From NCBI GenBank assembly GCA_003194525.1, contig NBIV01000165.1, forward strand, positions 1-64,000: a stretch of DNA of 64,000 nt. The letters are read 5' to 3'. This document shows, piece after piece, positions 46,187-56,596 of this stretch. Positions within the stretch are counted from its first letter, which is position 1, and the number at the start of each line of letters is the position of its first letter. Origin of the DNA: Gracilariopsis chorda (taxonomy: Eukaryota > Rhodophyta > Florideophyceae > Gracilariales > Gracilariaceae). Below the pieces are notes generated by a model. The model saw nothing but the letters and a program-made list of their open reading frames with translations, ran no database searches and had not been told where the DNA came from. The position numbers were made by a program, and so were the translations under genes.

Positions 46187-47683
46187 TCAAGAACAGAAAC
46201 CCACCACCTCCCCGTCAAAATTAGCGCGATACTTCGAGATTATCGCCTGCAACTCTGGGAAAAGTAGCCTTTCCTCCCACTGGCCGTTGAGATTCAACGC
46301 CATATCACACCAGATCATGGCTTTTCTCGCATAGCTAATCCCATCCACATCTTTTTGCACACTCACTGAACGCACCGACTTTACAGCAAGCTTCATAAAA
46401 TGTTTCTCGCTGGGGTTTCAGAGTTTTCCAGACGACTTTGGTCCATCAGCCCACATCTGGTTCTCCAACAAACGCATCTTATAATCGTCCCACTGACGGC
46501 GCCTGTTGGTCTTCAGTTTCTGTATGACAAAGCTGTCCCCCAGCTGAACAAGATGAGTGGCGCTACATGGAAAAAACCTAACTTCCGTTTTGCTTCCCGT
46601 GAAGGCAGCTTTAACATCATCATTCAACTGGTGCGTGTTCACATTGTCAAGATACAAAACGCGCTTGCGTCCATCCGGCAGAGGTGCTAACACTCTTTTC
46701 TCTTTCAACCACTCCAAGAACCTACTTCTATCCATCCAGGCTTTTGCGCTGGTTCCATAAACAACGCCAGGATCATTTTCAGCCAAACCTCGAATTGGAT
46801 AGTTTTTGTCAACATTTTTGAAGATCAACATCGGGACAACCACGGCGGCGTGAGATTTATCTGAAATGAGAACCATCATCCTGATCCCATCATCCATTGA
46901 TGCAACATCTGCATAGCGAACTTCTATCTCCTATAGAGACACACTTGTGTGGTTATCCATGTTAATACAGAAGTTTGTTTCATCAGCGTTGAACAAATCT
47001 TCCTCGCACAGCGATTTGGAGCAAAAACCTCGAGCCAGCTCTCCGAGGTAGTATACAACCTCCCTTTCTATCTGTTCTTGTTTGGCAGGGGACACCATCA
47101 GTTTCCGATATTGCAAATGGCTGACAATGGTGGATCTCTCCATGAACGTTGGCACCCATCTAGGAGTTATAATATCCTTAATGGGGTTTGCACTGAGGCT
47201 ATCAATCATTGTGGAGTTATAGGCACCGTCCGATTAAGCGGCTATCAGACTCAGTGAGATTTGCCGCAAAAACCTTCCATTGAACTTTACACGCGCTTTC
47301 CTCATTCTATTGAACTCTTGAAGCAGATCTTCTTGCACAACTGCTACCTATGGGCTTACTTTGCAACTTCTTTCATTATTTGCTTTGCAGTAGTGCATCT
47401 TGAAACATGCTTTCGTATGTTAATCGATTGAAAAATTGCTGTTACTTGAATTTCGGTCGTTCCCCACTACTAAATTCTTACGGTTTTTACAGTAGCGACT
47501 GGATTGTTGAATGTTTGACGTATAGTTCCCACAAAAGGAACGTGAAAACTGTTTTTCTGCTCGCAAAGTTACGTGCTTTTCACCTTCGTGTGCTGCATTT
47601 TCAAGCATCCACTTAGCAATTGTGGCTTTATGTGCGTTTGTAAGAAAAATTTGGGTCTGGTGCCTTGGTTTTTCACTTGCCAA
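46187..47683 (-). pseudogene. pogo-like DDE_1 transposase, one frame with five stops
   Basis: The whole ~499-codon protein can be read in one frame with no indel, interrupted by TAA 47,420, TAG 47,348, TAA 47,234, TAG 46,931 and TGA 46,418. The N-terminal part (HKATIAKWMLENAAHEG, with KQFSRSF) looks like a helix-turn-helix DNA-binding region. The middle carries the first Asp in LFNADETNFCINMDN (about 46,985), the second in RVLYLDNVNTHQ (about 46,645), and the third in HLVQLGDSFVIQKLK (about 46,540), the DDE_1 pattern of pogo/Tigger/CENP-B-like transposases. A C-terminal part ends at 46,187. The absence of indels beside five nonsense codons is notable. Confidence 0.85.
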
Positions 47684-47940
47684 GCTATTTGCTGAAGTTT
47701 TGTTTTGCAGGGATGAGTTTGTGTCACTGATCTATTTTGTATTCGTATGTTCTTGCGTGTTTCGGGCGCTGGTGGTTTAGGAAGACATGCAGGCAAGAAC
47801 GCTGAGAATGGGTGGGGCTTGGAGCGACATCTTGTGGTCTTGTGAGTAATACCAGACACAACGCAGCCTCAGAAACGGTAAAGATGACTTGTGTACCAGT
47901 TTGTATTTACTACGCAGAGATGTCGTTGTTGTGCTTCGTG

Positions 47941-48038
47941 TCCACACTATTAGGGTGAGGACTTTTGCTTCTTGCACATGTATTAGTGTGGACCACACTA
48001 ATATTGGTGTCTTCAGTATAATCGAACCCACACTAATC
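47941..48038. promoter_or_regulatory. Right cluster of AGTGTGG palindromes
   Basis: One full palindrome at 47,981-48,003 (TATTAGTGTGG, A, and its complement), half sites at 47,941-47,952 and about 48,028-48,036, the last within the right terminal repeat. Confidence 0.7.
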
Positions 48039-48052
48039 ACAGTGAGCACCTG
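48028..48052 (-). repeat. pogo-like right terminal inverted repeat
   Basis: Complement starts CAGGTGCTCACTGTGA; 22 of 25 positions equal the left end. Followed by TA. Confidence 0.85.
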
Positions 48053-48470
48053 TACTGTTTTAACGCTATTGCCCCACAAAATTAAAAGATATAAATATTT
48101 GATAAGAGAGTATTCTGATATGGTGATTGGCTCCGTTCAATTTTGTCTTGTTTCAGGGTGGCTGAGAGCCACCTGTTGGAGAAAAAGTATCTTGTGAGTA
48201 TTATTACCTGATGAGAGCTGCAATATTACTGGCAAAGAGGTCTGCGCACTTCGCAGCACTAATGACTGTCATTAAATGACATGATTGCAAAACGCCAAAC
48301 GAATGCTTACAATTGGGCACCTACACGTAGTTGGCCAGATTTATCTGCTTTGTATGTCACTTTATGTTCTTTTTTAGTGAAAGGGTTCAAAATCCCCAAA
48401 ATCCAACCGATAGTAATGAAAAGTTTTGGAAGTCCAAAAATTTCGAAAGCCTTGCCCCCGTTGCAGCTGA

Positions 48471-48683
48471 GGCCCTTTCTACACATGGACATGGACAAAA
48501 TTCTATCTTCTCCATTGTCCACAATTTTGGGGTCGCTTTTGAGAGACACACGCACGAGACACTTTTAAAAACGTTCTATCAGATTCGTTTTTGATGTTTC
48601 GCTACGGAAACATGAATTATGTTTAATGCTTTTCCTGGTGCAGTGCAAAAAACGCATGTCCATGTCCATATGAAGAAAGGGCC
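48471..48683. mobile_element. Candidate MITE, 213 bp
   Basis: Ends are imperfect inverted repeats of about 26 bp: GGCCCTTTCTACACATGGAC at the left against GGCCCTTTCTTCATATGGAC on the complement of the right end, both continuing ATGGAC. No coding capacity. No clean target duplication could be assigned, so it is only a candidate. Confidence 0.45.
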
Positions 48684-51600
48684 TGTTTTCCACAAACGGC
48701 GCTCATGGCTATGAAAACAAAGCGCGAGCGATACGACGCGTTGCGCAGTTCAAGAAGGGATTGTACAAGCAGCAAAGTTTCAGACAGCTTTCTGTCTTGT
48801 GATGTGAGTAAGAATCCTCTTCTCGACATTTTCCTTAGCTGCCGTTAAGGCAGCTTTAATTATTCCGTCATATTCGGTGTAAGCTTTTGTGGAGAGGTGT
48901 TGCCTCGGGACGAAAACAGTCTGGCATGAAGCAGTGGTTTTGATCCTATGTGCCATCCTCTCTCTATCCGATGAGTTACACCTTTTCTGACACTTTTTCT
49001 CGCTGTACAAATGAGAGAAGCTTCAGCATGTATCGAACAGAGTATTGAGAGAGCTCTGAATATTGTCTATAACGACAAATCTGTTCGTTGAGCGAAAGGC
49101 TGTGTCCGTAACTCTTGCCATATAAACTGCGCCACATGCGGTTGTGAATGGAGCTTTGATCTACAAATCCAGTAGTTTTAGGCAAGCAAAGGTGCGAATT
49201 GCATCTTCTCACCCGTGCCCAGTTTGCCATAGAACAGCAACGGTCCAATTGTCAGAATGCATTGATATTGAACCTCCGTGACCGGCGAGTTTCCTTTTTT
49301 AACTTCTTGCGTTGGGTCAACCAAGTCCGTTTGTACCGTCTATTTTGTCCTCTCAGTTTCATAATGGTCACAGTGTTGCTTAGATCATGCTGCATGGGTG
49401 GAATTGAGGAATAACTCAAGCCTTTTTTCGAATCAAGAAGGATACAAGGCAAATGAAAGCATTTGGATTTTCTGGTGAGCCTTTATAGAACACCTTTTTG
49501 GAAGGCATAGTGCAGGGATTAGATGTTTCTGTAACGAAAGAGTCAAAAGACTCTTCTATCCCAAGCTTGATTGGCGAGTGCCGATGCTGCAAAAAGGCAC
49601 GCACAAGTGAGAGGTGTGAAAGTGCACACGTCAATTTCAAGATGTCAGAGAACAATGAACCAAAGCATGCTCATTACAGAGACAGAACGGAGGTAAAACT
49701 TCCATACTGAGTGCTGCGATCCACGTTGATGAAGCGTGTCCTCACAACCTACGGGTTGTGTAATTCGTCAGCGAAGTGGAATCTAACCGTTGAAGCAAAG
49801 GAGAGGGTCACAAATGCTCAGGCCCCTGCCCATTACGTTGCAGTGCCAGCTGGAATACGCTGATAACGTAGTTTTTTGAGTTTCAAGCGATTGTGGAACG
49901 TAGATATTCCTGTCGCACCGAACGATGAGCACTGCACAAAGCATACTTCATTATGGGTTTCAAGATGGAGATAAAGATTATAGACTCCTGGATTTTCAGT
50001 AAACAAATGTTAGACAACATGTCTGTTGCGAACAGAGGGAAAGGCCACGGCAAGAACACGGGGAAGCCGAGCGTACCTTTGTACCGTCGAACCTTTGTAT
50101 GTGTAGACTACATCTAACTGCGGAGTGATGATGTGAGCAACTCCTGATTACACTTGTGACGCATATGCTCTCTCTCGAGAGGTCCAGCGCCACCAGTGAC
50201 TCTCGTTACTGTCAAGTGGTCGGTTTTGATTATTGATGAATTCGGGAAAAATGTTTTATTATTTGGTATTTGCGTTATGTCTCTGCGTAGAAACTGTGGC
50301 AAAGCGGACCAACGGGCCATGGCCATTATGGAACGTGAAGATGTTTGATTTGATTTTGGCCCTCTTAAAGTCGGTTCTGTTATACTCAGCTACTAGAAGG
50401 AACCCGCGAGGAGATGAACTGTTGCCGGCAGTTTATCTAAAAAAAGGCTCTTAAAAGACAAAATGGAGAACGGGTGAAAATTTCTTCATGTAACGCAGTG
50501 TCTTTTTGAACGTCAAGTGGAAAGAGAACAAAATGGACAAAAAAGGACACATGTCGTTTAAATGATTATTGTTTCTCACTTGTTGAAATAAAGCAACTTA
50601 ATAAAGGGAGAGAGAAATGTTTTGAATCTACAATGGCAACAAGATGGAACTGCATGGTTGTTTGAAGAACGAAAGAAAAACAATATGAAATTGTTCTGCT
50701 TTCTAGGTTCTGTGCATAGAAATAAAAACACATCCTCGTGACTATTTCCAGACACATGTGTGTCAAGCCATGACATGCGGGAAGCGAGAGAGTGTATTAT
50801 TGCAATGCATTAAACATCTACAGAGGCCAAAAATAGAGATGTGGATGATAAAATGTTTTGTTGAAGATTGGTCTGAAACAAGAAGGCAATCACAGCTGTA
50901 GAGACACGTATTCACTGTGTTCAGAAGCACGATTCTAACAGACAGAAGCTGAAGCGTTTTATTGAAAGGATGTCGGAATGTATAGATGGAGAATGCGATG
51001 TGCAGAGAGGTTTCTTTTCGACGGAGCTCAGGAACATGTAGGAAAAGGGGGCAACGAGGTGCGCTGACTCAGCAAGGTAAAGCTTGCACTGCGAGATGAA
51101 AAGCAAGACATGTGTAGCTGCGGAAAACGGCGACAGAGAGGAAGCAGAGAGAGACGGTACTATGGAGAGAGGAGGAATATGGGTGGTGGAACAGACAAAG
51201 ACATTGCTGTCGGTGATGATCTGAAGAGTGGATATGTTGCGAACAGATGCTATTGGGTACGCAACGGCTTTTCATTGAATGTTTACGTAGATCGCTCTGT
51301 CGGAACGACGTCGAGAATAGTGTTAGTACAGCGGAGAAACGAAGAGGGGATAAGTTAGTAAGTATTGGGGGCGTGATTGGTAAGATGATTTGGTGGAAAG
51401 TGGACGAGTCTTTGATGTTGTTAGCGGTAAGATAATGCGGTAAGATATGAAGGAGGAGTTCTATTCTGGTGATAAGTTTTCATTGTGGGAGCGAAAAGTG
51501 GAAAACATGGGTGTAGATTGTGCTGTGGAGCTGGGCGTTACGTCTGTGACAGAAGGCAGTTGTGCGTGGCACACAGGTAGGGTTGGTGTATACGGTGGGT

Positions 51601-52590
51601 GGCTTTTTGCAGTGGTTGGATGTAAACTTGTTTTTGACGAAGTGGAGGTACGTGGCATTGAAGGGGTGATGAGAGATCGGGCGTAACAATAGTCTGCAAG
51701 GTGAAAGGCGAAAAGACGCATGGAAGGGGTGGGCGTGCGTTTAACGTTGCTTGACAGAATATGCAAGTAGTTGTAGAGAAGCAGCATGGTTGGGATCTGC
51801 AGTCATGAGTGGCAAAGACGGTACGTTTGCAGCTGGAAGGAGAAGACGGAGGGGTGCAAAGTGGTTTACAGAAGGACAAGATGCTGTAAACATTGCTGCT
51901 AGCAGCGTTGTGGAAATTGGGGCGGGGCTGTCAAGTAACCTGGGGAAGGTGGAGGCGGGGGGGGGGGGGGGTAGGAGGGGGAGAAGTGGCACACCCCTTG
52001 AGCCAGCAAGCGGCATGAAAGGAAGGGTTGGGCATGGTATTTTTAAGCGATAGATTAAAAGCATTCTCGGGCGGAAGGGCGAGCGGGCGGCAACGCAGCA
52101 CGGGAGGAGCGGGCGGTTTCTCAGAGGGCCGAAATTTGCTTTGCTGTGACGCACGAGAAACCGCGCGCGCAGGTGGCGCCATGCGCCAACATGGCAGCAG
52201 CTGCGCACACAGCGCTTTACATGTGCATCAACAAAAATTGGTGAAAAACATGGTGCAATACAGTGCACACGTGCGTGTAGCTTTACAGCACGCGCATTCA
52301 TTAGCATCCAGCGGACGTAACATAAAGTTTTGTAGGATAAACATACTGAAAGTGAATACAACATATCTAGAACCTTTTCACGCCAGAGCTGTGCCGTGTA
52401 CCGTGTATCGGGTACAGCTCTGCAACAACCACGAATTCCAACCGACGTATGGCATGTGTCGGCCCCCGCGTGGTACAAGGCTGGTGCGCCTTTGCGTTGT
52501 ACACACTCCTCCTTATTCTCTTGTTCCCCAGGAAAAAATAAATAAGAGGTGGGAGCATTAGCCGTGTCACAGAGGTGCCAATGGCAGCGT
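48684..52590. other. Unassigned stretch between transposons and host genes
   Basis: No supported gene. Long open frames at about 51,740-52,480 on both strands overlap each other and are biased in composition. Contains a 15-base G-run at 51,957-51,971 and an imperfect hairpin at about 52,386-52,422 (AGAGCTGTGCC against GGTACAGCTCT). GC content rises through this region toward the host-gene cluster. Confidence 0.35.
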
Positions 52591-53363
52591 TCATTCGCGA
52601 GAGCGATCGGCGCGAGGACTTAAATCGTCTAACACGGCGCTGCCCCAGTCCAAACGAGGAAAATCCGATTCAACTCCCGTTACGACCACATTGGCGCGTG
52701 ACTCATGATGTGCGTCGAACGGTGCGATATCGGTAGCGTCAGCAGTCGGAGGTATACCAGAGGAGGACGGCGCATTGCTGGCAGCACTGCCCGCGTGAAA
52801 GTACGGTGCGTGCTGCAACTGTGCAAACAGCTGATGCTGGGAAGATGAGGAGGAGTGGTGCGAAGGCATTAGCACAAAACCCGGAGTTGTGGCACTGTTG
52901 GCAAAGATGCTGTTGTGGTTGTTGTTGGTGGTGGTGGTCCGGTTGGGGCGGTCCTGTTGGCGGAGCCCCTGCTGCTGGAGCCCCTGCTGCTGGAGCCCCT
53001 GCTGGCGTTCCTGCTAGCGCTATTGGTGCCCCTGGTGCCATTCCTGTTAGCGCTATTGCTGTTATTGTTGGGCGAGGAGGAGGCAGAGGAGCGGTGTTGG
53101 CGGGAGGCGGAATCGGACGGCAGCGCGTCTCCATTGCGGATGTGAATGCCCTCGTGGTTACGGAGCGCGCCTTGCCAACGGAACGGCTGCGCACAGTAGC
53201 GACAGGAGAAGGGGCGTTCACCAGTGTGCACGCGCTGGTGCGCGCGCAGGTTGTCGCGACGGGAGTAGAATTGCAAACAGGTTGGGCACTGCAGGTTGGA
53301 GTTTGCGGCGGTGCGTCGGCCGCTTCGACGACGCGGAGGAGTTGGTGGTTGCGAAGGGGGCAT
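52591..53363 (-). CDS. Two-finger C2H2 zinc-finger protein
   Basis: The start at 53,363 gives a basic N-terminus and two classic C2H2 fingers: C26-x2-C29-x12-H42-x3-H46 and C54-x2-C57-x12-H70-x3-H74, joined by the standard TGERPF linker. This is a sequence-specific DNA-binding arrangement, so a nuclear transcription factor is likely. After the fingers comes a Ser/Asn/Arg-rich tail with (GSSSR)-type repeats, encoded by a 15-bp repeat near 52,965-53,005. This frame stops at 52,869, but the next frame (52,875-52,591) carries a plausible C-terminus (SSSSSQHQLFAQLQHAP ... DFPRLDWGSAVLDDL). An intron or a one-base difference probably joins them; a TGCTAAT branch-like site and CCCAG acceptor lie there, with no strong donor. 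Divergent from the methyltransferase gene. Confidence 0.65.
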
Positions 53364-54269
53364 TGAGAATGGTGTGGGAGGAGAGCGGTTGGGATTGAGA
53401 GTCGGGATGGGGGCAGTTGATCTGGAGGAAACGGAGGATGTGGATGAGAGAGTTGAGAGGGTTGCCGATGAGGGTGGGGTACAATGTGAGCGCGGCTTAA
53501 AAGCGGGGAGGTGAGGGGGGAGGGGCGGAAGGAAGGAAGAGGAGGTAGTAGAGAGGATGATGAGAGAGGGGAGGAATGACGGTGAAGAACAAGAGGGACG
53601 GAGGAGGAGCGGGGAGTGGGGTGCGCAGGTAAGGAAGATGGAGCTGCGAATGGGTTGACGACGGGAGTTGGGGAAGAAGAGTGCATGGTACTCAGCCGCG
53701 CACTTGTTCTTAAGTGTGTTTGTTTCGCGAGTTGACGAGGGCGGAGTACAGGATGCGGAGGGGGGTGCAGAGAGAGAACGGGAGAGAGAAGAGCGGAGAG
53801 AGAAGAGCGGAGAGAGAAGAGCGGAGAGAGAGCGAGAGAGAGTGCCAAGGCGGCGTTATGTCGTTGGGGGTGGGGGGCTGAAAAAGGTGTCTGCGCAGCG
53901 GGTGAGCGGCGGCACTCGCGCTGAGTTGCGTGTGAGGGGTGTTTTACCGCGCGGCGCCTCAGCGAGCGCAGCGCGTTACCCACTGGGTCGAAAACACACG
54001 CGCGTCAAAAACCCAAGTTGCGAAGTGGCATGCGTGACCGCGGGGGCCAGGGCGCGTGCGTTAAAACACCACCACGGATGCTTGCCCCTCATGCACACGC
54101 GCATATGTTGTGCTCGTCGAGCTATGCTGTGTAAGCTGTGCAACGTGGACACGTGTACACGCAGAGCACGTGGCATGGCGGGGAAGGACGCGGCGCTGGC
54201 GGGCGGAGGGTGTGGAGTGCGTGAGCGCGCGCTGAATCGGCGACGGCGACGGCGACGACGACGGCGGCG
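53364..54269. promoter_or_regulatory. Shared promoter region of zinc-finger and methyltransferase genes
   Basis: Divergent intergenic region of 906 bp. It holds a purine tract at about 53,770-53,842 with three units of an ~16-18-bp AGAGAGAAGAGCGG repeat, and a CGACGG/CGG triplet run just before the methyltransferase start (54,238-54,272). Open frames here are products of the low-complexity sequence. Confidence 0.5.
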
Positions 54270-55094
54270 ATGACGGAGGAGCGGCAGCGGCAGCGGCAGC
54301 GGCAGCGGCGCGAGTCGCAGACGGCGACGGAGGCGCGGCCGCGCGCGGGCGCGGCGGCCGAGTACGAGCAGCGCCACGTGACGGCCGTGTACGACGCCAT
54401 CGCGCCGCACTTCGCGGCCACGCGCCACGCGCCCTGGCCGCTGGTGCACGCCTTCGTGCGCGCTCTGCCGCCGCACGCCACGCTGCTGGACATCGGCTGC
54501 GGCAACGGCAAGTACCTTCGAGCCGCTGCCGCATTGCGACCTGCATCGCATCCGCTCTACGTCATCGGTGCCGACATGTGCGAACCGCTGTTGCGCTACG
54601 CGCAACGAGCGCCGCCGCCTGCTGCCGCTTCCACTGCTGCCGCCAGTGTGGTGCAACAATTTGTACTTGCTAACGCACTGTTTCTTCCTATCCGAGATCA
54701 CTCTGTGGACGCCGCCCTCAACATTGCCGTCGTCCATCACTTGTCCACTCGCCACCGTCGCATACAGGCGTTACGCGAGACCGTTCGCGTGCTGCGCCCC
54801 GGTGGCAGCGCTCTAATTTACGTATGGGCGTTGGAACGACCCAACACAAAGCCCAAAAGCAAGATGCTAAACCGCCGATTTGAAACGCAGGATGTTCTGG
54901 TCCCGTGGCACTACCGAGCCAGCGACAAGGCCAATGTGTTGCAACCGTGGCACCGCGTGCACAATCGCTTCTATCACGTGTATAAGCACGGTGAGTTGTT
55001 GGACGAGTTGGCTCAAGTGCCGCATGTGCGCGTCATACGTTGTTATTATGACCATCAAAACTGGTGCGTTCAACTCGAAAAGCGTGTCAGTTAG
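54270..55094 (+). CDS. TRM9: TRM9/ALKBH8-type tRNA wobble-uridine methyltransferase
   Basis: 274 residues, class I SAM-dependent methyltransferase. After a low-complexity basic start (RQRQRQRQRR), the fold runs from EYEQRHVTAVYDAIAPHFAATRHAPWPLV (31-59), which contains the Trm9-family 'YDxIAxHFxxTRxxxWP' block, through SAM-binding motif I LLDIGCGNGKYL (72-83), GADM (100-103) at the motif II acidic position, DAALNIAVVHHLST (147-160) and VLRPGG (174-179). The C-terminus ends with RYCYYDHQNWCVQLEK-like family residues. In yeast and animals this enzyme, with Trm112, makes mcm5U at the tRNA wobble position. Length fits Trm9 (yeast ~280). It has no AlkB or RRM domains, so it is the Trm9 form and not ALKBH8. 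Its stop overlaps the stop of the OTU1 gene on the other strand. Confidence 0.92.
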   Translation: MTEERQRQRQRQRRESQTATEARPRAGAAAEYEQRHVTAVYDAIAPHFAATRHAPWPLVHAFVRALPPHATLLDIGCGNGKYLRAAAALRPASHPLYVIGADMCEPLLRYAQRAPPPAAASTAAASVVQQFVLANALFLPIRDHSVDAALNIAVVHHLSTRHRRIQALRETVRVLRPGGSALIYVWALERPNTKPKSKMLNRRFETQDVLVPWHYRASDKANVLQPWHRVHNRFYHVYKHGELLDELAQVPHVRVIRCYYDHQNWCVQLEKRVS

Positions 55095-56109
55095 CTTTCG
55101 CTGAACTCCGAATGGCCGCTTTGCTGAGCGTGAGCGGCCACTGCCTTTTCGCCTTGCAACACCTTTCCGCACTGTGCGCATTTGAATGAGGCGTTGGCCG
55201 TATCCGTGTAACGACGCTCATCATGCAGTTTCTGTGCTTGCTTTCGCATGTGCTCCTCCACCAGCTGCTCCTTCACATCGAATTGCGTCACGTGCAAGTC
55301 GCCGATCGCAAGCGCCATGTAGTTGTAATGGATGCCATCGTACACAAGGTACGCCACACTTGAGAACTGTTTGCCCTCTCCGTACCGGTCCAGACGCATG
55401 GTCTTGATGTCGAACGCGGCCAGTTCAATTCGAAAGTGATGCGCGAGCGCGGAAAGCTCAATGGCACCGCCCCACGAGTTGGCGTCCATGATCCATTGTT
55501 GGTACTGTGCATTGGAACGACCTAGAAACGCCTCGCTATACAGCTCGGGCTGCGCCGCAACGGCATCTTTCACAATGGTGCGCAGCGACTCTGGCGGTTG
55601 ATTGGAACGTGACAGCAGCGCGTTGACGGAGCGGAACAGACACGAGTTGTCGTCTGGAACCTCGCGAATTACAATGGTGCCGTTGGACAGAATGGATGAG
55701 GCCGGGATAGCGCTCGCGCTTGTGGTGCTTGCCTTGGGCGTTGGTTGCGGCTGTAGCGACTGCGGCTGCTGCGACTGCGGCTGCTGCGACTGCGGCTGCT
55801 GCGACTGCGGCTGCTGCGACTGTACAACAATGACGTCTCCAGAAGACAGTACCGCCGACAAGCGCTGTGAATCATCGACGCTCAGCAACTTGGGTGGGAA
55901 TCCGCATCGAACTGGGGTGGATAAGTGTTGGAATGACAACTGTTAGGAGCGGGAGCGGGTAGGGCGAAAAGGCGAAACGGAAGGAGGCGGCGAGTTGGGG
56001 GTAACGTACGTGCAGTGGCTCCCAATTGTTTCTTAAGGGACGCTACGGTGGCAGACGGATCGACGCTGACGTCGGACACGCCGCGACTGGAGCGAACGCG
56101 CAGTTTCAT
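55091..56109 (-). CDS. OTU1: OTU1/YOD1-type deubiquitinase (one intron)
   Basis: Two exons, 56,109-56,010 and 55,911-55,091, give 306 residues. Exon 1 (MKLRVRSSRG..) is the start of a UBX-like ubiquitin fold that continues over the splice as LRCGFPPKLLSVDD..SGDVIVV; the UBX-like part of OTU1 binds Cdc48/p97. A (QSQQP)n linker follows, from a 15-bp minisatellite (about 55,755-55,825). The OTU domain has PDDNSCLFRSV with Cys124 as nucleophile and DGIHYNYMAL with His228. A C-terminal C2H2 finger has C278, C281, H294 and H300. This is the full yeast Otu1/YOD1 architecture, which acts on ubiquitin chains of Cdc48 clients in ER-associated degradation. All catalytic residues are present. Convergent with, and overlapping by 4 bp, the methyltransferase; divergent from the M14 gene. 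Confidence 0.93.
55912..56009 (-). other. Intron of OTU1
   Basis: 98 bp, donor GTACGT and acceptor CCCCAG on the minus strand, phase 1. Splicing joins the two halves of the UBX-like domain in frame (GATA to LRCGFPP). Confidence 0.85.
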
Positions 56110-56596
56110 GGCGAACGGAGCTCAGCGCCGAGCTGCTAGTTGGTGGGGGGGGGGGGGGGGGGGAGGGGGACTGGGGAGCACCGCGTGCGTGGCGCGCCGT
56201 TTCGGTTGTGGTCACTTGAAGAACAGCCAAAGTTCCACGCCCCATGGCTACAGCCCCGCTGTAAGCCCGCGCATTACAGCCGGCAGTGATGCCGAATTGG
56301 GCGCGCCGCTTGTGGTCACTTGAAGAACAGCCAAAGTTGCACGCCACATGGCCACAGCCCGCTGTAAGCCCCAGCATTACAGCCGGCAGTGATGCCGAAT
56401 TGGGCGCGCCGCTTGTGGTCACTTTGAAGAACAGCCAAAGTTGCACGCCCCATGGCTACCAGCCCGCTGTAAGCCCGCGCATTACAGCCGGCAGTGATGC
56501 CGAATTGGGCGCGCCGTCAGCAGAGAAAGGCCACATGCGCTTCGGGGCGCTCCAGCCGCGCCGCCGGTGCGCGCAGCGGCAGTGTGAGGGAGAGAG
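56110..56596. promoter_or_regulatory. Shared OTU1/M14 promoter with three ~104-bp tandem repeats
   Basis: Divergent intergenic region of 487 bp. A 19-base G-run lies at 56,145-56,163. Then three nearly identical ~104-bp units run from 56,208 to 56,518 (starts at 56,208, 56,312 and 56,415). Each carries GTGGTCACTT, GCATTACAGCCGGCAGTGA and GGGCGCGCCG, and a TGTAA..TTACA inverted pair. The M14 start lies 78 bp after the array. Confidence 0.85.

Larger units (their letters stand above)
46007..48052 (-). mobile_element. Complete pogo/Tigger-like DNA transposon
   Basis: 2,046 bp, flanked by TA on both sides (46,005-46,006 and 48,053-48,054), the Tc1/mariner-pogo duplication. The terminal repeats start CAGGTG; 22 of the first 25 bases match between the ends (CAGGTGAACACTGTGA on the left, CAGGTGCTCACTGTGA on the right, then (A/T)TAGTGTGG). 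The interior holds a DDD transposase relic on the minus strand and clusters of the palindromic AGTGTGG(A/T)CCACACT motif near both ends. Confidence 0.88.

Noticed and set aside
51741-52478. 245-codon minus-strand open frame
   Set aside because: Composition-driven, with poly-Pro/Leu from a G-run; no domain, and plus-strand frames overlap it.
52739-53983. 414-codon open frame on the minus strand overlapping the zinc-finger gene
   Set aside because: It reads the finger region in the wrong frame and is Pro/Ser/Leu-rich low complexity; the finger frame has real C2H2 spacing.
53668-54273. 201-codon plus-strand frame ahead of the TRM9 gene
   Set aside because: Made of GA and CGG repeats (Glu/Arg and Arg runs); ends just inside the methyltransferase gene.
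53976-54755. 259-codon open frame antisense to the TRM9 gene
   Set aside because: Arg/Ser/Ala-rich shadow of a GC-rich coding sequence; the plus strand has clear methyltransferase motifs.
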